Below, piece by piece: positions 1-8,952 of a DNA stretch of 46,088 bases (its first letter is position 1; each line of letters starts with the position of its first letter). The notes beneath the pieces are model-generated. The model saw only the letters and a program-made list of their open reading frames with translations, was not told the origin of the DNA and did not search any database. The stretch comes from Prevotellaceae bacterium. Lineage in GTDB: Bacteria; Bacteroidota; Bacteroidia; Bacteroidales; Bacteroidaceae. Where the stretch lies: contig JABZLB010000022.1 in the NCBI GenBank assembly GCA_015256945.1, positions 1 to 46,088 of the forward strand, written 5' to 3'. Made by a program: the position numbers and the translations under genes.

Positions 1-205
1 AACGATGATACGAGGTTATTTCTAACCACTAATCTCCGATAGCCCCAGAGCTTATAGATAACACAATAAGCTATATCGCTCAGAATATAAAGTACTCTGA
101 ACGGTAATAAAGAGATGAGAAAGAAGATACAATAAACAAGTTTTGACATCATGTTTTGTTTGTGTTTGCAAACCTATGCGCTGTGAAGCATAATATGTGA
201 TGAGG
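1..205. other. Non-coding left edge, no feature recognised
   Basis: Sequence downstream of the ABC exporter stop codon. It is AT-rich. I see no convincing open frame, tRNA or terminator hairpin with a U-tract here. Confidence 0.5.
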
Positions 206-2131
206 TTAACTCTGCATATCGTGCAGCTTTTTATAGTATCCCCCTTTAAGAATAAGGTCATCGTGTGTACCTTGTTCAACGATTCGGCCTTCGTGAAGGA
301 CGTATATTTCGTCTGCATTTTTAATGGTTGACAGGCGATGAGCTATGGCTACTGTTGTGCGTGTCTTCATTAATTTAAAAAGAGCATCCTGTACCAATCT
401 TTCTGATTCGGTATCGAGTGCCGATGTAGCCTCATCGAGAATAAGGATAGGAGGATTTTTCAATATGGCGCGCGCTATACTGATTCGCTGCCGTTGTCCG
501 CCTGAAAGCCGACCTCCACGGTCACCGATATTGGTATCAAAGCCATGTTCCGATTCCATAATGAAGTCGTAGGCATTGGCTATTCGGGCCGCGTGCTCGA
601 CGTCCTCGCGCGAGGTATTGTCCACACCGAATGTAATATTATTATAAAAAGTGTCGTTGAAGAGGATGGCTTCCTGGTTGACATTACCAATAAGCTGACG
701 AAGATCGTGTATGCCAAGGTCTTTAACATTGATGCCATCAATAAGCACTTCTCCCTCCAGAACATCATAATAACGCGGAATAAGATCGACAAGAGTTGAC
801 TTACCGCCCCCACTCTGTCCGACAAGGGCTATGGTTTTACCTTTAGGGATCGTGAGGTTTATGTTACGAAGTACCCAGTGTAAGGGTGTTTTTTCATCCT
901 TTTTATTTGTAGAATACACTACGTTATCATGCCTGTTTCTTTCACCATTATTTTGTGTAGAATGAGGTGTTACAGAAGAACGATAGGCAAATGATACGTG
1001 ACGAAATTCGATTTCGTGCTCAAAAGAAGTGATGTGCACAGGGTTATCTGCTTCTTTTATCTCCACTTCAGCCAACAGAATTTTGTCAACACGCTCCATC
1101 GATGCAAGGCCTTTTGGGATATTATAGCCAGCCTTTGAAAATTCTTTCAGCGGATTAATGATGCTGTACAGGATGATAAGGTAATAAATAAACGTAGGAC
1201 CAGAGATAACAGGATTATTGCTAAGCACGAGGGTTCCCCCAAACCAAAGCACGATAACAATCATAACGGTGCCGAGAAATTCGCTCATTGGGTGTGCCAT
1301 TTGCTGGCGAATGTTGACCTTCATGATGCTATTTCGATAATCGCTGTTTACTTTATCGAAACGCCTGTTCATTTTATCTTCAGCATTGAAGGCCTTAATG
1401 ATACGCAGTCCACCCAGAGTTTCTTCAACCTGGCTCATGGTATCACTCCATAATGCTTGTGCCTTGATACTTTTTTGCTTTAGTTTTCGTCCTACAAATC
1501 CCATGAACCAACCAAATACAGGTACAAAAATGAGAGTGAAAAGAGTAAGTTGCCAGCTGATAAATACTAAAGTAGCGAAATAGAAAAGAATAAGAATGGG
1601 ATTCTTAAAAAGCATATCGAGGCTCGACATGATAGAGTTTTCTATCTCTTGTACGTCCCCACTCATGCGTGCAATAATATCCCCTTTACGTTCTTCGGAG
1701 AAGAAACCCAAATGCAAGCTTGTAATTTTTTGATATAATTGATTACGAATATCGCGTACAACACCTGTACGGATAGGAATAATACTTGCCGAAGAGAGAA
1801 AGTAAGCACCCGTTTTAAGGAATGTCATAACGGCTAAAAACAAGCCTATTAACAGCAAGGTTGTTGTGGCTCCACACGAATTGATAAGCTGTTGGATATA
1901 ATAATCGGCATTATTACTCATCACATCTTTCAAACTTCCACTTCCCCATGCCATAAGCTGTGTGGCATGACTGTTATCTCCTACTTTAAACAGAATTTTT
2001 AAAATAGGGATGATTGCCGTGAAGGAAAAGATGTTCAATACGGCTGATAAGATATTGAACACAATGGATAATACAAGATATTTCTTGTATGGTGGGACGA
2101 AACGCCGTAAAACTATGAGGAATTCCTTCAT
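206..2131 (-). CDS. MsbA-type ABC exporter (fused membrane and ATPase domains)
   Basis: A 641-residue half-transporter expected to act as a homodimer in the inner membrane, exporting a lipid or other hydrophobic substrate; MsbA (lipid A flippase) is the closest well-known type, but the substrate cannot be read from sequence. Hydrophobic segments fill roughly residues 18-330. The nucleotide-binding domain has Walker A GQSGGGKST (438-446), signature LSGGQ (542-546), Walker B ILILDEAT (562-569) and the switch histidine in AHRLS (597-601), so it should hydrolyse ATP. Oddly, about 32 polar residues (about 386-418) are inserted in the ATPase domain between the A-loop region (FAYRSS) and VLRNINL. 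It is the last gene of a co-directional run, 55 bp after miaB, and the lipid-type enzymes upstream fit a lipid exporter. ATG start at 2131. Confidence 0.9.
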   Translation of the reverse strand: MKEFLIVLRRFVPPYKKYLVLSIVFNILSAVLNIFSFTAIIPILKILFKVGDNSHATQLMAWGSGSLKDVMSNNADYYIQQLINSCGATTTLLLIGLFLAVMTFLKTGAYFLSSASIIPIRTGVVRDIRNQLYQKITSLHLGFFSEERKGDIIARMSGDVQEIENSIMSSLDMLFKNPILILFYFATLVFISWQLTLFTLIFVPVFGWFMGFVGRKLKQKSIKAQALWSDTMSQVEETLGGLRIIKAFNAEDKMNRRFDKVNSDYRNSIMKVNIRQQMAHPMSEFLGTVMIVIVLWFGGTLVLSNNPVISGPTFIYYLIILYSIINPLKEFSKAGYNIPKGLASMERVDKILLAEVEIKEADNPVHITSFEHEIEFRHVSFAYRSSVTPHSTQNNGERNRHDNVVYSTNKKDEKTPLHWVLRNINLTIPKGKTIALVGQSGGGKSTLVDLIPRYYDVLEGEVLIDGINVKDLGIHDLRQLIGNVNQEAILFNDTFYNNITFGVDNTSREDVEHAARIANAYDFIMESEHGFDTNIGDRGGRLSGGQRQRISIARAILKNPPILILDEATSALDTESERLVQDALFKLMKTRTTVAIAHRLSTIKNADEIYVLHEGRIVEQGTHDDLILKGGYYKKLHDMQS

Positions 2132-2186
2132 AAGATATGGGTTGATATGAACCTTTTATGGCTTGAAAAGTTGCTGCCGTTAAAAC

Positions 2187-3599
2187 TTATTTAACCTCTT
2201 CTCCTAACAGAGTTGCCGAGGAAGAACCTGTAATTCGGACGTTTACAAAATCACCGATGTGATGGTTTCCACGTGGAATGATAACGGCTTTATTTTGTGG
2301 TGTACGCCCCATAAGCTGTTCGCGACTACGCTTGCCAAAGCGTTCGATGAGAATTTCAAATACTTTTCCTTCATCTTTTTTATTCTGACTGGCACTGATG
2401 GCTGTTTGCAAATGGATGAGTTTATTGAGCCGACAAATCTTTTCATCTTCAGAAACGTTGTCGGGTAAGTGTTTAGCGGCATAAGTTCCAGGACGTTCAC
2501 TGTACTTGAACATGAAGGCAGAATCGTATTGTACTTCGCGTACAAGACTCATTGTCTGTTCAAAATCGTCTTCGCTTTCGTTGTGATAACCCACGAATAT
2601 GTCTGTTGTAAGTCCGCAATCAGGTATAATCCGGCGTATTGCTGCAACCTTTTCGAGGTAATCTTCACGCGTATATTTGCGGTTCATAAGCCTGAGCGTG
2701 CTATTGCTTCCGCTTTGTGCGGGGAAATGGATATGATGGCAAAGATTGGGTTCCTCTGCAATAGCATGAAGAATATCTTCGCTCATATCCTCAGGATTAC
2801 TGGTTGTGAAGCGTACGCGCATGTCGGGAACAGAACGGGCTACACGCCTGAGGAGCTCGGCAAAAGAACATACATGCAACTCCTTTCCTCCCTCTTCTTC
2901 AATGATTATACCGTTTTCAGGGCGACGGCCGTTGGGTAGAAGTCCGTACGAATTGACGTTTTGTCCCAGAAGAGTAACCTCTTTGAATCCCTTATCGTGT
3001 AAGTCACGCACTTCGGCAAGGATGCTTTCTACGTCCCTGCTGCGCTCACGTCCGCGTGTATAAGGCACTATACAATAATGGCAGAAATTGTTACACCCGC
3101 GCATAATGCTTACAAAGCCCGATACATGATTGCCTCCGATACGCGACGGAATGATGTCGCGGTAAGTTTCTGTTGTTGAAAGAGCTACGTCAACAGCCGG
3201 CTGTCCCAGTTCGGCTGCTGCCATCATCTCAGGTAAACTCATATAAGCATCGGGGCCGCAGACGATGTTAGCATGGTGATTTTTAATTAAATCGTCCTTC
3301 ACTCTCTCGGCCATACATCCCAGAACGCCAAGTATAAGTGGAGGACGTTCTGATGTATTACCTTCGTCATTACGTATCTCGCGCTTGCGTCTTTTTTGTT
3401 CAGCGTATAGCTGATCTAACCGATGATAGATTTTATTTTCAGCGTTTTCGCGAACCGAACATGTATTTAAAAAGACGGCATCAGCCTCATCTTCGTGTTC
3501 AGTAGGCTCATATCCTGCCATCTTCATTACCGAAGCCACAACTTCTGAATCGGCTACATTCATCTGGCAACCATAAGTCTCTATGTATAGTTTCTTCAT
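2187..3599 (-). CDS. miaB: MiaB, tRNA-2-methylthio-N6-dimethylallyladenosine synthase
   Basis: A radical-SAM methylthiotransferase that converts i6A37 to ms2i6A37 in tRNAs reading UNN codons. The N-terminal UPF0004 domain supplies the auxiliary 4Fe-4S cluster ligands Cys11 (ETYGCQMN), Cys47 (LNTCSVRE) and Cys95 (LGCMAERV). The radical-SAM triad is Cys169, Cys173 and Cys176 (RGCNNFCHYCIVPYTRGRE), and a TRAM-like RNA-binding domain fills the C-terminus. The length of 470 residues is normal. A charged linker at about residues 65-86 (QKRRKREIRNDEGN) is slightly longer than in short homologues. The ATG start lies only 9 bp after the PAP2-type gene, so it is probably co-transcribed with the genes above it. 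Confidence 0.96.
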   Translation of the reverse strand: MKKLYIETYGCQMNVADSEVVASVMKMAGYEPTEHEDEADAVFLNTCSVRENAENKIYHRLDQLYAEQKRRKREIRNDEGNTSERPPLILGVLGCMAERVKDDLIKNHHANIVCGPDAYMSLPEMMAAAELGQPAVDVALSTTETYRDIIPSRIGGNHVSGFVSIMRGCNNFCHYCIVPYTRGRERSRDVESILAEVRDLHDKGFKEVTLLGQNVNSYGLLPNGRRPENGIIIEEEGGKELHVCSFAELLRRVARSVPDMRVRFTTSNPEDMSEDILHAIAEEPNLCHHIHFPAQSGSNSTLRLMNRKYTREDYLEKVAAIRRIIPDCGLTTDIFVGYHNESEDDFEQTMSLVREVQYDSAFMFKYSERPGTYAAKHLPDNVSEDEKICRLNKLIHLQTAISASQNKKDEGKVFEILIERFGKRSREQLMGRTPQNKAVIIPRGNHHIGDFVNVRITGSSSATLLGEEVK

Positions 3600-3608
3600 T
3601 TTGTATAA

Positions 3609-4577
3609 CTAAAAATTATATTTTCGGGCCACCATATTCCAAAACAGATAGAATAAAATTCCTACAATAAACCCGGCTATTACATCAATAGCATAATGGG
3701 CACGGATATAGATGGTCGCCAAAAAAATCAGTATCGTAAAGGGTAACAAGGAAAAGAAAAGAGTTTTATTTTTACTTTGCCATGCTAAAATCATGCAAAT
3801 TACAGCTATTCCCACATGTGAACTAGGAAAGGCTCCCGTGGGATGTTCGCCGCGATGTATGGCTACTAACAGGTTATAACCGATGCCATCGGTCCATCCT
3901 GGTGGTGGAAGCATTTCGTCATGCGAACTGAAATAATCGCCAATGACAGGGAATATGCCATGAATAACATGGTTCATTCCAATAGCCTTATAATAGTACA
4001 TTGGACCCGTAACCGGCAGTAAGTCGAATAAAAGATAAAAGCTGAAGAACGACGCCATGATGATAAGGCAAACACGTTGCAGCTGATTATATCTTGAAAA
4101 GAAATAGAAAGCAGTTACTGCAAGGATAATAGGGAAGTAACTTATATATGCAAAGTTGAACAGCTCGCTTAATATTGGACTGTTGAAGCGTTCTGAAAAG
4201 AGCATTGCTGGTTGGCATCCGAACAGAAGTTGGTCCCAGCGGGCTACAACATGATCAAGGTTGGGAAAGAGACAATTAATGCTATAAGTGTCAGCATACC
4301 ACCAGCCTAATAATAGCATTTGTGTAAGGATGCGTATAAATTTCATCATCTTACACGGAACAAGTCGATATACTATCCACATGGCAATGGTAATAGAGGC
4401 CATTCTTATACGCCCCCATATTATGGCATCAGGATTTTGAAGCTTTGTAAAACAGAAAAGAATAATGAGTAATGTGATTAATGTATAGCCAAGAATTACC
4501 CATTCAAACCCCATCAATCCTTTAAGAGGTTTCTTTTCTATTTCAATATATTTACGGAATTTACCACCCTTTTTCAT
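3609..4577 (-). CDS. AUR1-like PAP2 superfamily membrane phosphatase/phosphotransferase
   Basis: A polytopic membrane protein of 322 residues with about six hydrophobic segments. It carries two PAP2 superfamily motifs: GAFPSSHVG (about 248-256) and RAHYAIDVIAG (about 292-302), which provide the catalytic Ser-His and His-Asp pairs. These resemble the GAFPSLHSG and HHYFVDLMAG motifs of the yeast inositol phosphorylceramide synthase Aur1 more than the classic KX6RP-PSGH-SRX5HX3D phosphatases; no KX6RP motif was found. A lipid head-group transferase or lipid phosphatase at the membrane is the likely role. The ATG at 4577 overlaps the upstream TGA as ATGA, indicating translational coupling to the SDR gene; an alternative ATG lies at 4583. 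Confidence 0.8.
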   Translation of the reverse strand: MKKGGKFRKYIEIEKKPLKGLMGFEWVILGYTLITLLIILFCFTKLQNPDAIIWGRIRMASITIAMWIVYRLVPCKMMKFIRILTQMLLLGWWYADTYSINCLFPNLDHVVARWDQLLFGCQPAMLFSERFNSPILSELFNFAYISYFPIILAVTAFYFFSRYNQLQRVCLIIMASFFSFYLLFDLLPVTGPMYYYKAIGMNHVIHGIFPVIGDYFSSHDEMLPPPGWTDGIGYNLLVAIHRGEHPTGAFPSSHVGIAVICMILAWQSKNKTLFFSLLPFTILIFLATIYIRAHYAIDVIAGFIVGILFYLFWNMVARKYNF

Positions 4578-5569
4578 AACCATCCGTTAGCTTTATACCA
4601 GGCAACGGTTTCAATTACTCCTTGCTTTAAGTTGTAATGGGGATGATAACCCAGCTCGTCACAGGTGGGCTCAATGTTACAACGCCAGTTGCGTTGTTTT
4701 AGAATATTGAACTTATCGTTGTTTAAAGTGCTCATATGTCCGGTGATGTGTCCGATGTATTCGCCAAAGAAAGTAACAATTCTCAGAAACCATACCGGCG
4801 CCTTTACACGTATCCACCAGGGTGATCCCAGTTCTTCGTGCAGATAATCGCTAAAAGTTTTACTTTGATAAACATTGCCATCTGACAAGAAGTATTTACG
4901 TCCCGACATTCCTCTGTCAAGTGCAAGGAATACAGCTTGTACAACATCTTTGACATATACAAAAGTAATATCTTGCTGTTTATAGCCTACACTAAAGTCG
5001 ATATGCTGTTTAATGCTCTGCGCCATCAGGAAATAGTCCTTTTCTCGTGGCCCATAAACACCCGTAGGACGGAGGATAATGTAATTAAAGTTATTCCCTA
5101 TTGATTCAAGAAACTGCTCCGACATAAGTTTGCTTTTGCCATAAGCCGTATTAGGGCGTGGCGTATCATTTTCATCAATTTCCAAATAAGGTTGTTTCTC
5201 TTTGATGGCACCAAAGACGCTCAGACTGCTTAAATAAACAAAACGCTTTAAGTTTGGCTGAGTTTTAAGGATGGCATGTACAAAATTTTTTGTCCCTTCG
5301 TAGTTTATTCGGTAGAAGTCTTCCTTATGAAGACACTTGGTAGCGCCAGCAGCGTGAACAATATAGTCGAATTCTTGCTGCTGTAAAGCCTCCACTAAAC
5401 TGTCTTCAGAAGAGAAGTCTAAATTAAGAAAATGTATGCGATTATCTTGTAGATACTTTCTCGAACTGGTAGTTCTTACGCCAGCCCAAGTCTCAAAGCC
5501 ACGGTCTAAGGCCTCTTCAACAATAAAACTGCCAATGAATCCACTGGCACCTGTTACTAATATCTTCAT
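4574..5569 (-). CDS. NAD(P)-dependent extended SDR (epimerase/dehydratase or ketoreductase)
   Basis: A 331-residue extended short-chain dehydrogenase/reductase. The Rossmann glycine motif TGASGFIG lies at residues 6-13, the active-site Tyr143-x3-Lys147 pair in AYGKSK, and a catalytic-type serine in VYLSSLSVFG (about 114-118). This family includes nucleotide-sugar epimerases but also sterol- and ceramide-pathway ketoreductases, so the substrate is open. It is the first gene of the run leading to the PAP2-type enzyme, miaB and the exporter, and its stop overlaps the next start by 4 nt. A full Bacteroidetes promoter lies just upstream (5583-5613). The pairing with an AUR1-like enzyme suggests lipid rather than sugar metabolism, but that is inference. 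Confidence 0.85.
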   Translation of the reverse strand: MKILVTGASGFIGSFIVEEALDRGFETWAGVRTTSSRKYLQDNRIHFLNLDFSSEDSLVEALQQQEFDYIVHAAGATKCLHKEDFYRINYEGTKNFVHAILKTQPNLKRFVYLSSLSVFGAIKEKQPYLEIDENDTPRPNTAYGKSKLMSEQFLESIGNNFNYIILRPTGVYGPREKDYFLMAQSIKQHIDFSVGYKQQDITFVYVKDVVQAVFLALDRGMSGRKYFLSDGNVYQSKTFSDYLHEELGSPWWIRVKAPVWFLRIVTFFGEYIGHITGHMSTLNNDKFNILKQRNWRCNIEPTCDELGYHPHYNLKQGVIETVAWYKANGWL

Positions 5570-5582
5570 AATTAAATGTGTA

Positions 5583-5613
5583 CAAAGTTACTACATTTAA
5601 GTAATAAGGCAAA
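5583..5613 (-). promoter_or_regulatory. Bacteroidetes-type promoter for the SDR-PAP2-miaB-exporter operon
   Basis: On the minus strand the -7 box TAACTTTG (plus CAAAGTTA, 5583-5590) is preceded after 19 bp by TTTG (plus CAAA, 5610-5613). This matches the TTTG-N19-21-TAnnTTTG consensus and lies 14 bp upstream of the SDR start codon. Confidence 0.75.
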
Positions 5614-5693
5614 ATATTCAAAATGAAATTAGGTTACTTCATTTCTTTTTTGTTAATTTGCATACATATAATATTCTTGTAAATCACAACATT

Positions 5694-7964
5694 ATGGGTA
5701 AGAAAGAGAAGAAAGGTGGCAAACGAATGTCGAAGAAACAATTGTCTGCAATTATCGAGAAATATTTTTCCTCTCAGCCAGGAGTAACCCTCACATTAAA
5801 AGATATATTTCGTAATTTACACCTCGATACCCACCCTTTAAAGATGATAGCTCTTGATATTTTGGAAGAAATGTCATGGGATGACATCATAACGAAGGTT
5901 TCTGAAACATCATATTCGTTGAATACTAAGGGGCTGGTTCAGGAAGGAACATTCCTTAGAAAGTCGAATGGTAAGAACTCTTTTCTGCCAGATGATGGTG
6001 GAAAGCCAATATTTGTAGCTGAGCGAAACTCGATGTCTGCACTCTCTGGCGACAGAGTTAGAGTTTCTTTTATGGCCCGTCGGCAGAAGCATATTAAAGA
6101 AGCACAGGTTATTGCAGTGCTCAAACGCGCCAAAGACCAGTTTGTTGGACGCTTGAGAGTAGGTAACGATATTGCTTTCCTTGTCACTCCTGAAAATACT
6201 TTTGTTCATGATATACTTATACCAAAGCGTAAGTTAAAAGGTGGAAAGACCGACGATAAGGCTGTAGTAAGGATTATACAGTGGCCTGATGCTGAGCATA
6301 AAAACCTTATAGGTGAAGTAGTTGATGTGCTGGGGCAGACAGGAAACAATGATGTTGAAATGAACACTATATTGGCACAATATGGTCTTCCTTATAAATA
6401 TCCGAAGACCGTAGAGGCTGCTGCCGACAAGATTTCGGGAGAAATTACGCCCAAAGATATTGCCGAACGAGAAGATTTTCGCAATACGTGGACTTGCACT
6501 ATTGACCCGAAGGATGCCAAGGATTTTGATGACGCACTTTCAATTAAGGAGATTGGTAAAGGACTCTATGAAGTAGGTGTACATATTGCCGATGTATCTC
6601 ATTATGTTACAGAGGGCAGTATCATAGACCGTGAAGCTGAAAAACGGGCAACATCAGTTTATCTTGTTGACCGTACTATCCCGATGCTTCCTGAGCATTT
6701 ATGTAATTTTGTATGCTCATTACGTCCAAATGAAGATAAGTTAGCGTATAGCGTTGTGTTTGATATTGATGATGAAGGTAACGTTAAACACTATCGAATT
6801 GTACATACTGTTATACGTTCTAATCGTCGTTACGCTTATGAAGAAGCACAGCAGATATTAGAAGATAACGGCGTTATTGATGGAACAGGACAGCCGGCGC
6901 CCAATCCTGGCAAGAAAGGGTATTTAAATGAAAATGGCTGGGAGATATGTACTTTGGATCGTTTAGCTAAGAAACTTCGTGAAAAGCGGTTTAAGGCTGG
7001 TTCTGTTAACTTTGACACAGAAGAACTTCACTTTGAAATTGATGAAAAAGGACATCCGGTTGGCTGTTATTTTAAACGCTCGAAAGACGCCAATAAGCTT
7101 ATAGAAGAATTTATGTTGTTGGCTAATCGTACCGTGGCCGAAAGCATAGGGAGGGTGGCTAAAGGGAAAAAGGCAAAGGTATTGCCTTACCGAATCCATG
7201 ACAATCCTGACCCTGAGAAGATGGAAAACCTGCGTAAGTTCATAGTCAATTTTGGCTTAAAAGTGAAGACCGACGGCACGCGTAACGCCATGATTAAGTC
7301 AATTAACAAGCTTATTAATGAAGTAGAGGGCAAGCGTGAGGGCAAGCTTGTGCAAACAGTTGCCTTGCGAGCCATGATGAAGGCTAAGTATAGTGTGCAT
7401 AATATTGGTCATTTTGGTCTTGGTTTCGATTATTATACCCATTTTACGTCGCCTATTCGTCGTTATCCCGACACAATGGTTCATCGCCTTTTGACACGTT
7501 ATGCGGCAGGAGGCAGGTCGGTAAACGAGAAACATTGCGAAGAATTGTGTGACCATTGTTCAGAAATGGAACAGATTGCACAGAACGCAGAGCGCGACTC
7601 TATCAAGTATAAGATGGTGGAGTTTATGGGTGATAAGATTGGCTCTGTGTACGATGCTCATATCAGTGGTGTAACAAGCTATGGCATTTATGCAGAGATT
7701 GATGAGAATCATTGCGAAGGAATGGTACCCATACGTGATTTGATAGACGACTATTACGAGTTTGACGAGAAAAACTTTATGTTGGTTGGTCGTCGTCATC
7801 ACCATAAATACCAGTTGGGTGACCCCGTTAAAATAGAGGTGGCTAAAGCTAATTTAGAGCGACGTCAGCTCGATTTTGCTCTTGCTTCAGACGGGTTGTC
7901 TAAGCCGGTTCCAAAGTCAAGTTCTCCAATTCCCAAAGGCAAGGTGCGACGTTCTAAAAGGTAA
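5694..7964 (+). CDS. rnr: Ribonuclease R (RNB-family 3'-5' exoribonuclease)
   Basis: A processive 3'-5' exoribonuclease of RNA turnover and structured-RNA degradation, in the cytoplasm. The 756-residue product has an N-terminal winged-helix/cold-shock region, the RNB catalytic core with the metal-binding aspartate motif DAKDFDDALS (about 270-280), a C-terminal S1 domain (about 630-710) and a basic tail. The frame is open back to a TTG at 5658, but that codon lies in a promoter-like stretch (TTAATTTG, 5653-5660, 7 of 8 to the -7 consensus), so the ATG at 5694 (MGKKEKKGGK) is the likely start. It is divergent from the SDR operon and ends in a strong terminator. Confidence 0.95.
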   Translation: MGKKEKKGGKRMSKKQLSAIIEKYFSSQPGVTLTLKDIFRNLHLDTHPLKMIALDILEEMSWDDIITKVSETSYSLNTKGLVQEGTFLRKSNGKNSFLPDDGGKPIFVAERNSMSALSGDRVRVSFMARRQKHIKEAQVIAVLKRAKDQFVGRLRVGNDIAFLVTPENTFVHDILIPKRKLKGGKTDDKAVVRIIQWPDAEHKNLIGEVVDVLGQTGNNDVEMNTILAQYGLPYKYPKTVEAAADKISGEITPKDIAEREDFRNTWTCTIDPKDAKDFDDALSIKEIGKGLYEVGVHIADVSHYVTEGSIIDREAEKRATSVYLVDRTIPMLPEHLCNFVCSLRPNEDKLAYSVVFDIDDEGNVKHYRIVHTVIRSNRRYAYEEAQQILEDNGVIDGTGQPAPNPGKKGYLNENGWEICTLDRLAKKLREKRFKAGSVNFDTEELHFEIDEKGHPVGCYFKRSKDANKLIEEFMLLANRTVAESIGRVAKGKKAKVLPYRIHDNPDPEKMENLRKFIVNFGLKVKTDGTRNAMIKSINKLINEVEGKREGKLVQTVALRAMMKAKYSVHNIGHFGLGFDYYTHFTSPIRRYPDTMVHRLLTRYAAGGRSVNEKHCEELCDHCSEMEQIAQNAERDSIKYKMVEFMGDKIGSVYDAHISGVTSYGIYAEIDENHCEGMVPIRDLIDDYYEFDEKNFMLVGRRHHHKYQLGDPVKIEVAKANLERRQLDFALASDGLSKPVPKSSSPIPKGKVRRSKR

Positions 7965-7972
7965 AGAATAAT

Positions 7973-8017
7973 AAAAAGGTCTCTTTTGTAATGAAAAGAG
8001 GCCTTTTTTATTTTTTT
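7973..8017. terminator. Bidirectional intrinsic terminator between rnr and the fucosyltransferase gene
   Basis: A 15-bp stem with one G-U pair (arms 7973-7987 and 7994-8008) and a 6-nt loop. The plus strand continues into a T-rich run after the stem and the minus strand reads T-rich on its far side, so it can end both convergent genes. Confidence 0.9.
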
Positions 8018-8040
8018 AATTTACAACTTTCTGTAACACT

Positions 8041-8871
8041 TCATTCTGATTTCATATTCCCTTTATTCCCTTTTTCATCAACGGGAATCCATGAATCTGG
8101 AAAAATATCAGGAGTTTTCCAGTAGAACCAACGTTGTGGATATGTCACAATTTTGTCGAGACGGGGATTAAGCATAGCCGCCCAAAACGAGAAAGTACTG
8201 TTAGCAATGATATTGTGATGGCAGTAAGACATGAGAAACATGTCTTTCCAGCTTTCATTTCCATGGTGGCAGTTAACAAAGGTGGCATTGGGAATTTCCA
8301 TATTTGCTTTCACCCATGAAATGTCATCTGAAAATACAAAGAAATGGGCATCAACAAGTTTTTTGTTTAGTTGCTCAATAGCAGCTTTATAATAGTTCTC
8401 AGTACAGAATATTCCGAAATTGTTAATATTTTCCTTTGACAGGTAATCGCCTCTGCGAATATGCACGGAAACAGCATTTGTATTCTTTATTTTATGTAAA
8501 AATACTTGGGCTTCTTTCGACAGTTCCGGGGGGCGAAACTGAAAGAGAGCATGCACATCAACATCTTTCCAGTACTTTTTATTTAGCCAATAACCATTAT
8601 AGAAGATACTCTGTGTTGTTTCTTCCTCTGATATGATGTGTGTTAACTCAAGTAAACGAACGCATTTACTAATGCAATCGGTAATGAAATGTCGCGGTGG
8701 AAGCGATAAATCAAATATATTTTCTAATTGAAAATCAGAATGCTGATGAAGAGATTTTGACCAGTATGAGCCGTAAATATTCTGACAAGGATATTGTCTG
8801 ATAAGATACTGGCTAAAGGCATAGATAAACATTTGATTCCCTAAGCCTCCCTGAAAATTTACTATTTTCAT
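8041..8871 (-). CDS. GT11-family alpha-1,2-fucosyltransferase
   Basis: A 276-residue glycosyltransferase of family GT11, which transfers fucose from GDP-fucose in alpha-1,2 linkage to galactose-type acceptors. Family marks are the N-terminal FQGGLGNQMF (6-15), the GDP-fucose binding motif HIRRGDY (137-143) and the C-terminal NSTFSFWAAML. There is no signal peptide; such enzymes act at the cytoplasmic face on capsule, O-antigen or glycoprotein glycans. It stands alone rather than inside a polysaccharide cluster, 81 bp after pncB, and appears more AT-rich by eye than its neighbours, which could reflect transfer. The acceptor cannot be inferred. Confidence 0.9.
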   Translation of the reverse strand: MKIVNFQGGLGNQMFIYAFSQYLIRQYPCQNIYGSYWSKSLHQHSDFQLENIFDLSLPPRHFITDCISKCVRLLELTHIISEEETTQSIFYNGYWLNKKYWKDVDVHALFQFRPPELSKEAQVFLHKIKNTNAVSVHIRRGDYLSKENINNFGIFCTENYYKAAIEQLNKKLVDAHFFVFSDDISWVKANMEIPNATFVNCHHGNESWKDMFLMSYCHHNIIANSTFSFWAAMLNPRLDKIVTYPQRWFYWKTPDIFPDSWIPVDEKGNKGNMKSE

Positions 8872-8952
8872 CTTCCTGTCGTCCCGAATTACGTTCTTTT
8901 GCTTGCTTCTTTCTCTATGAAACGGCCTTATAAGTTTTATAAATATATTTTT

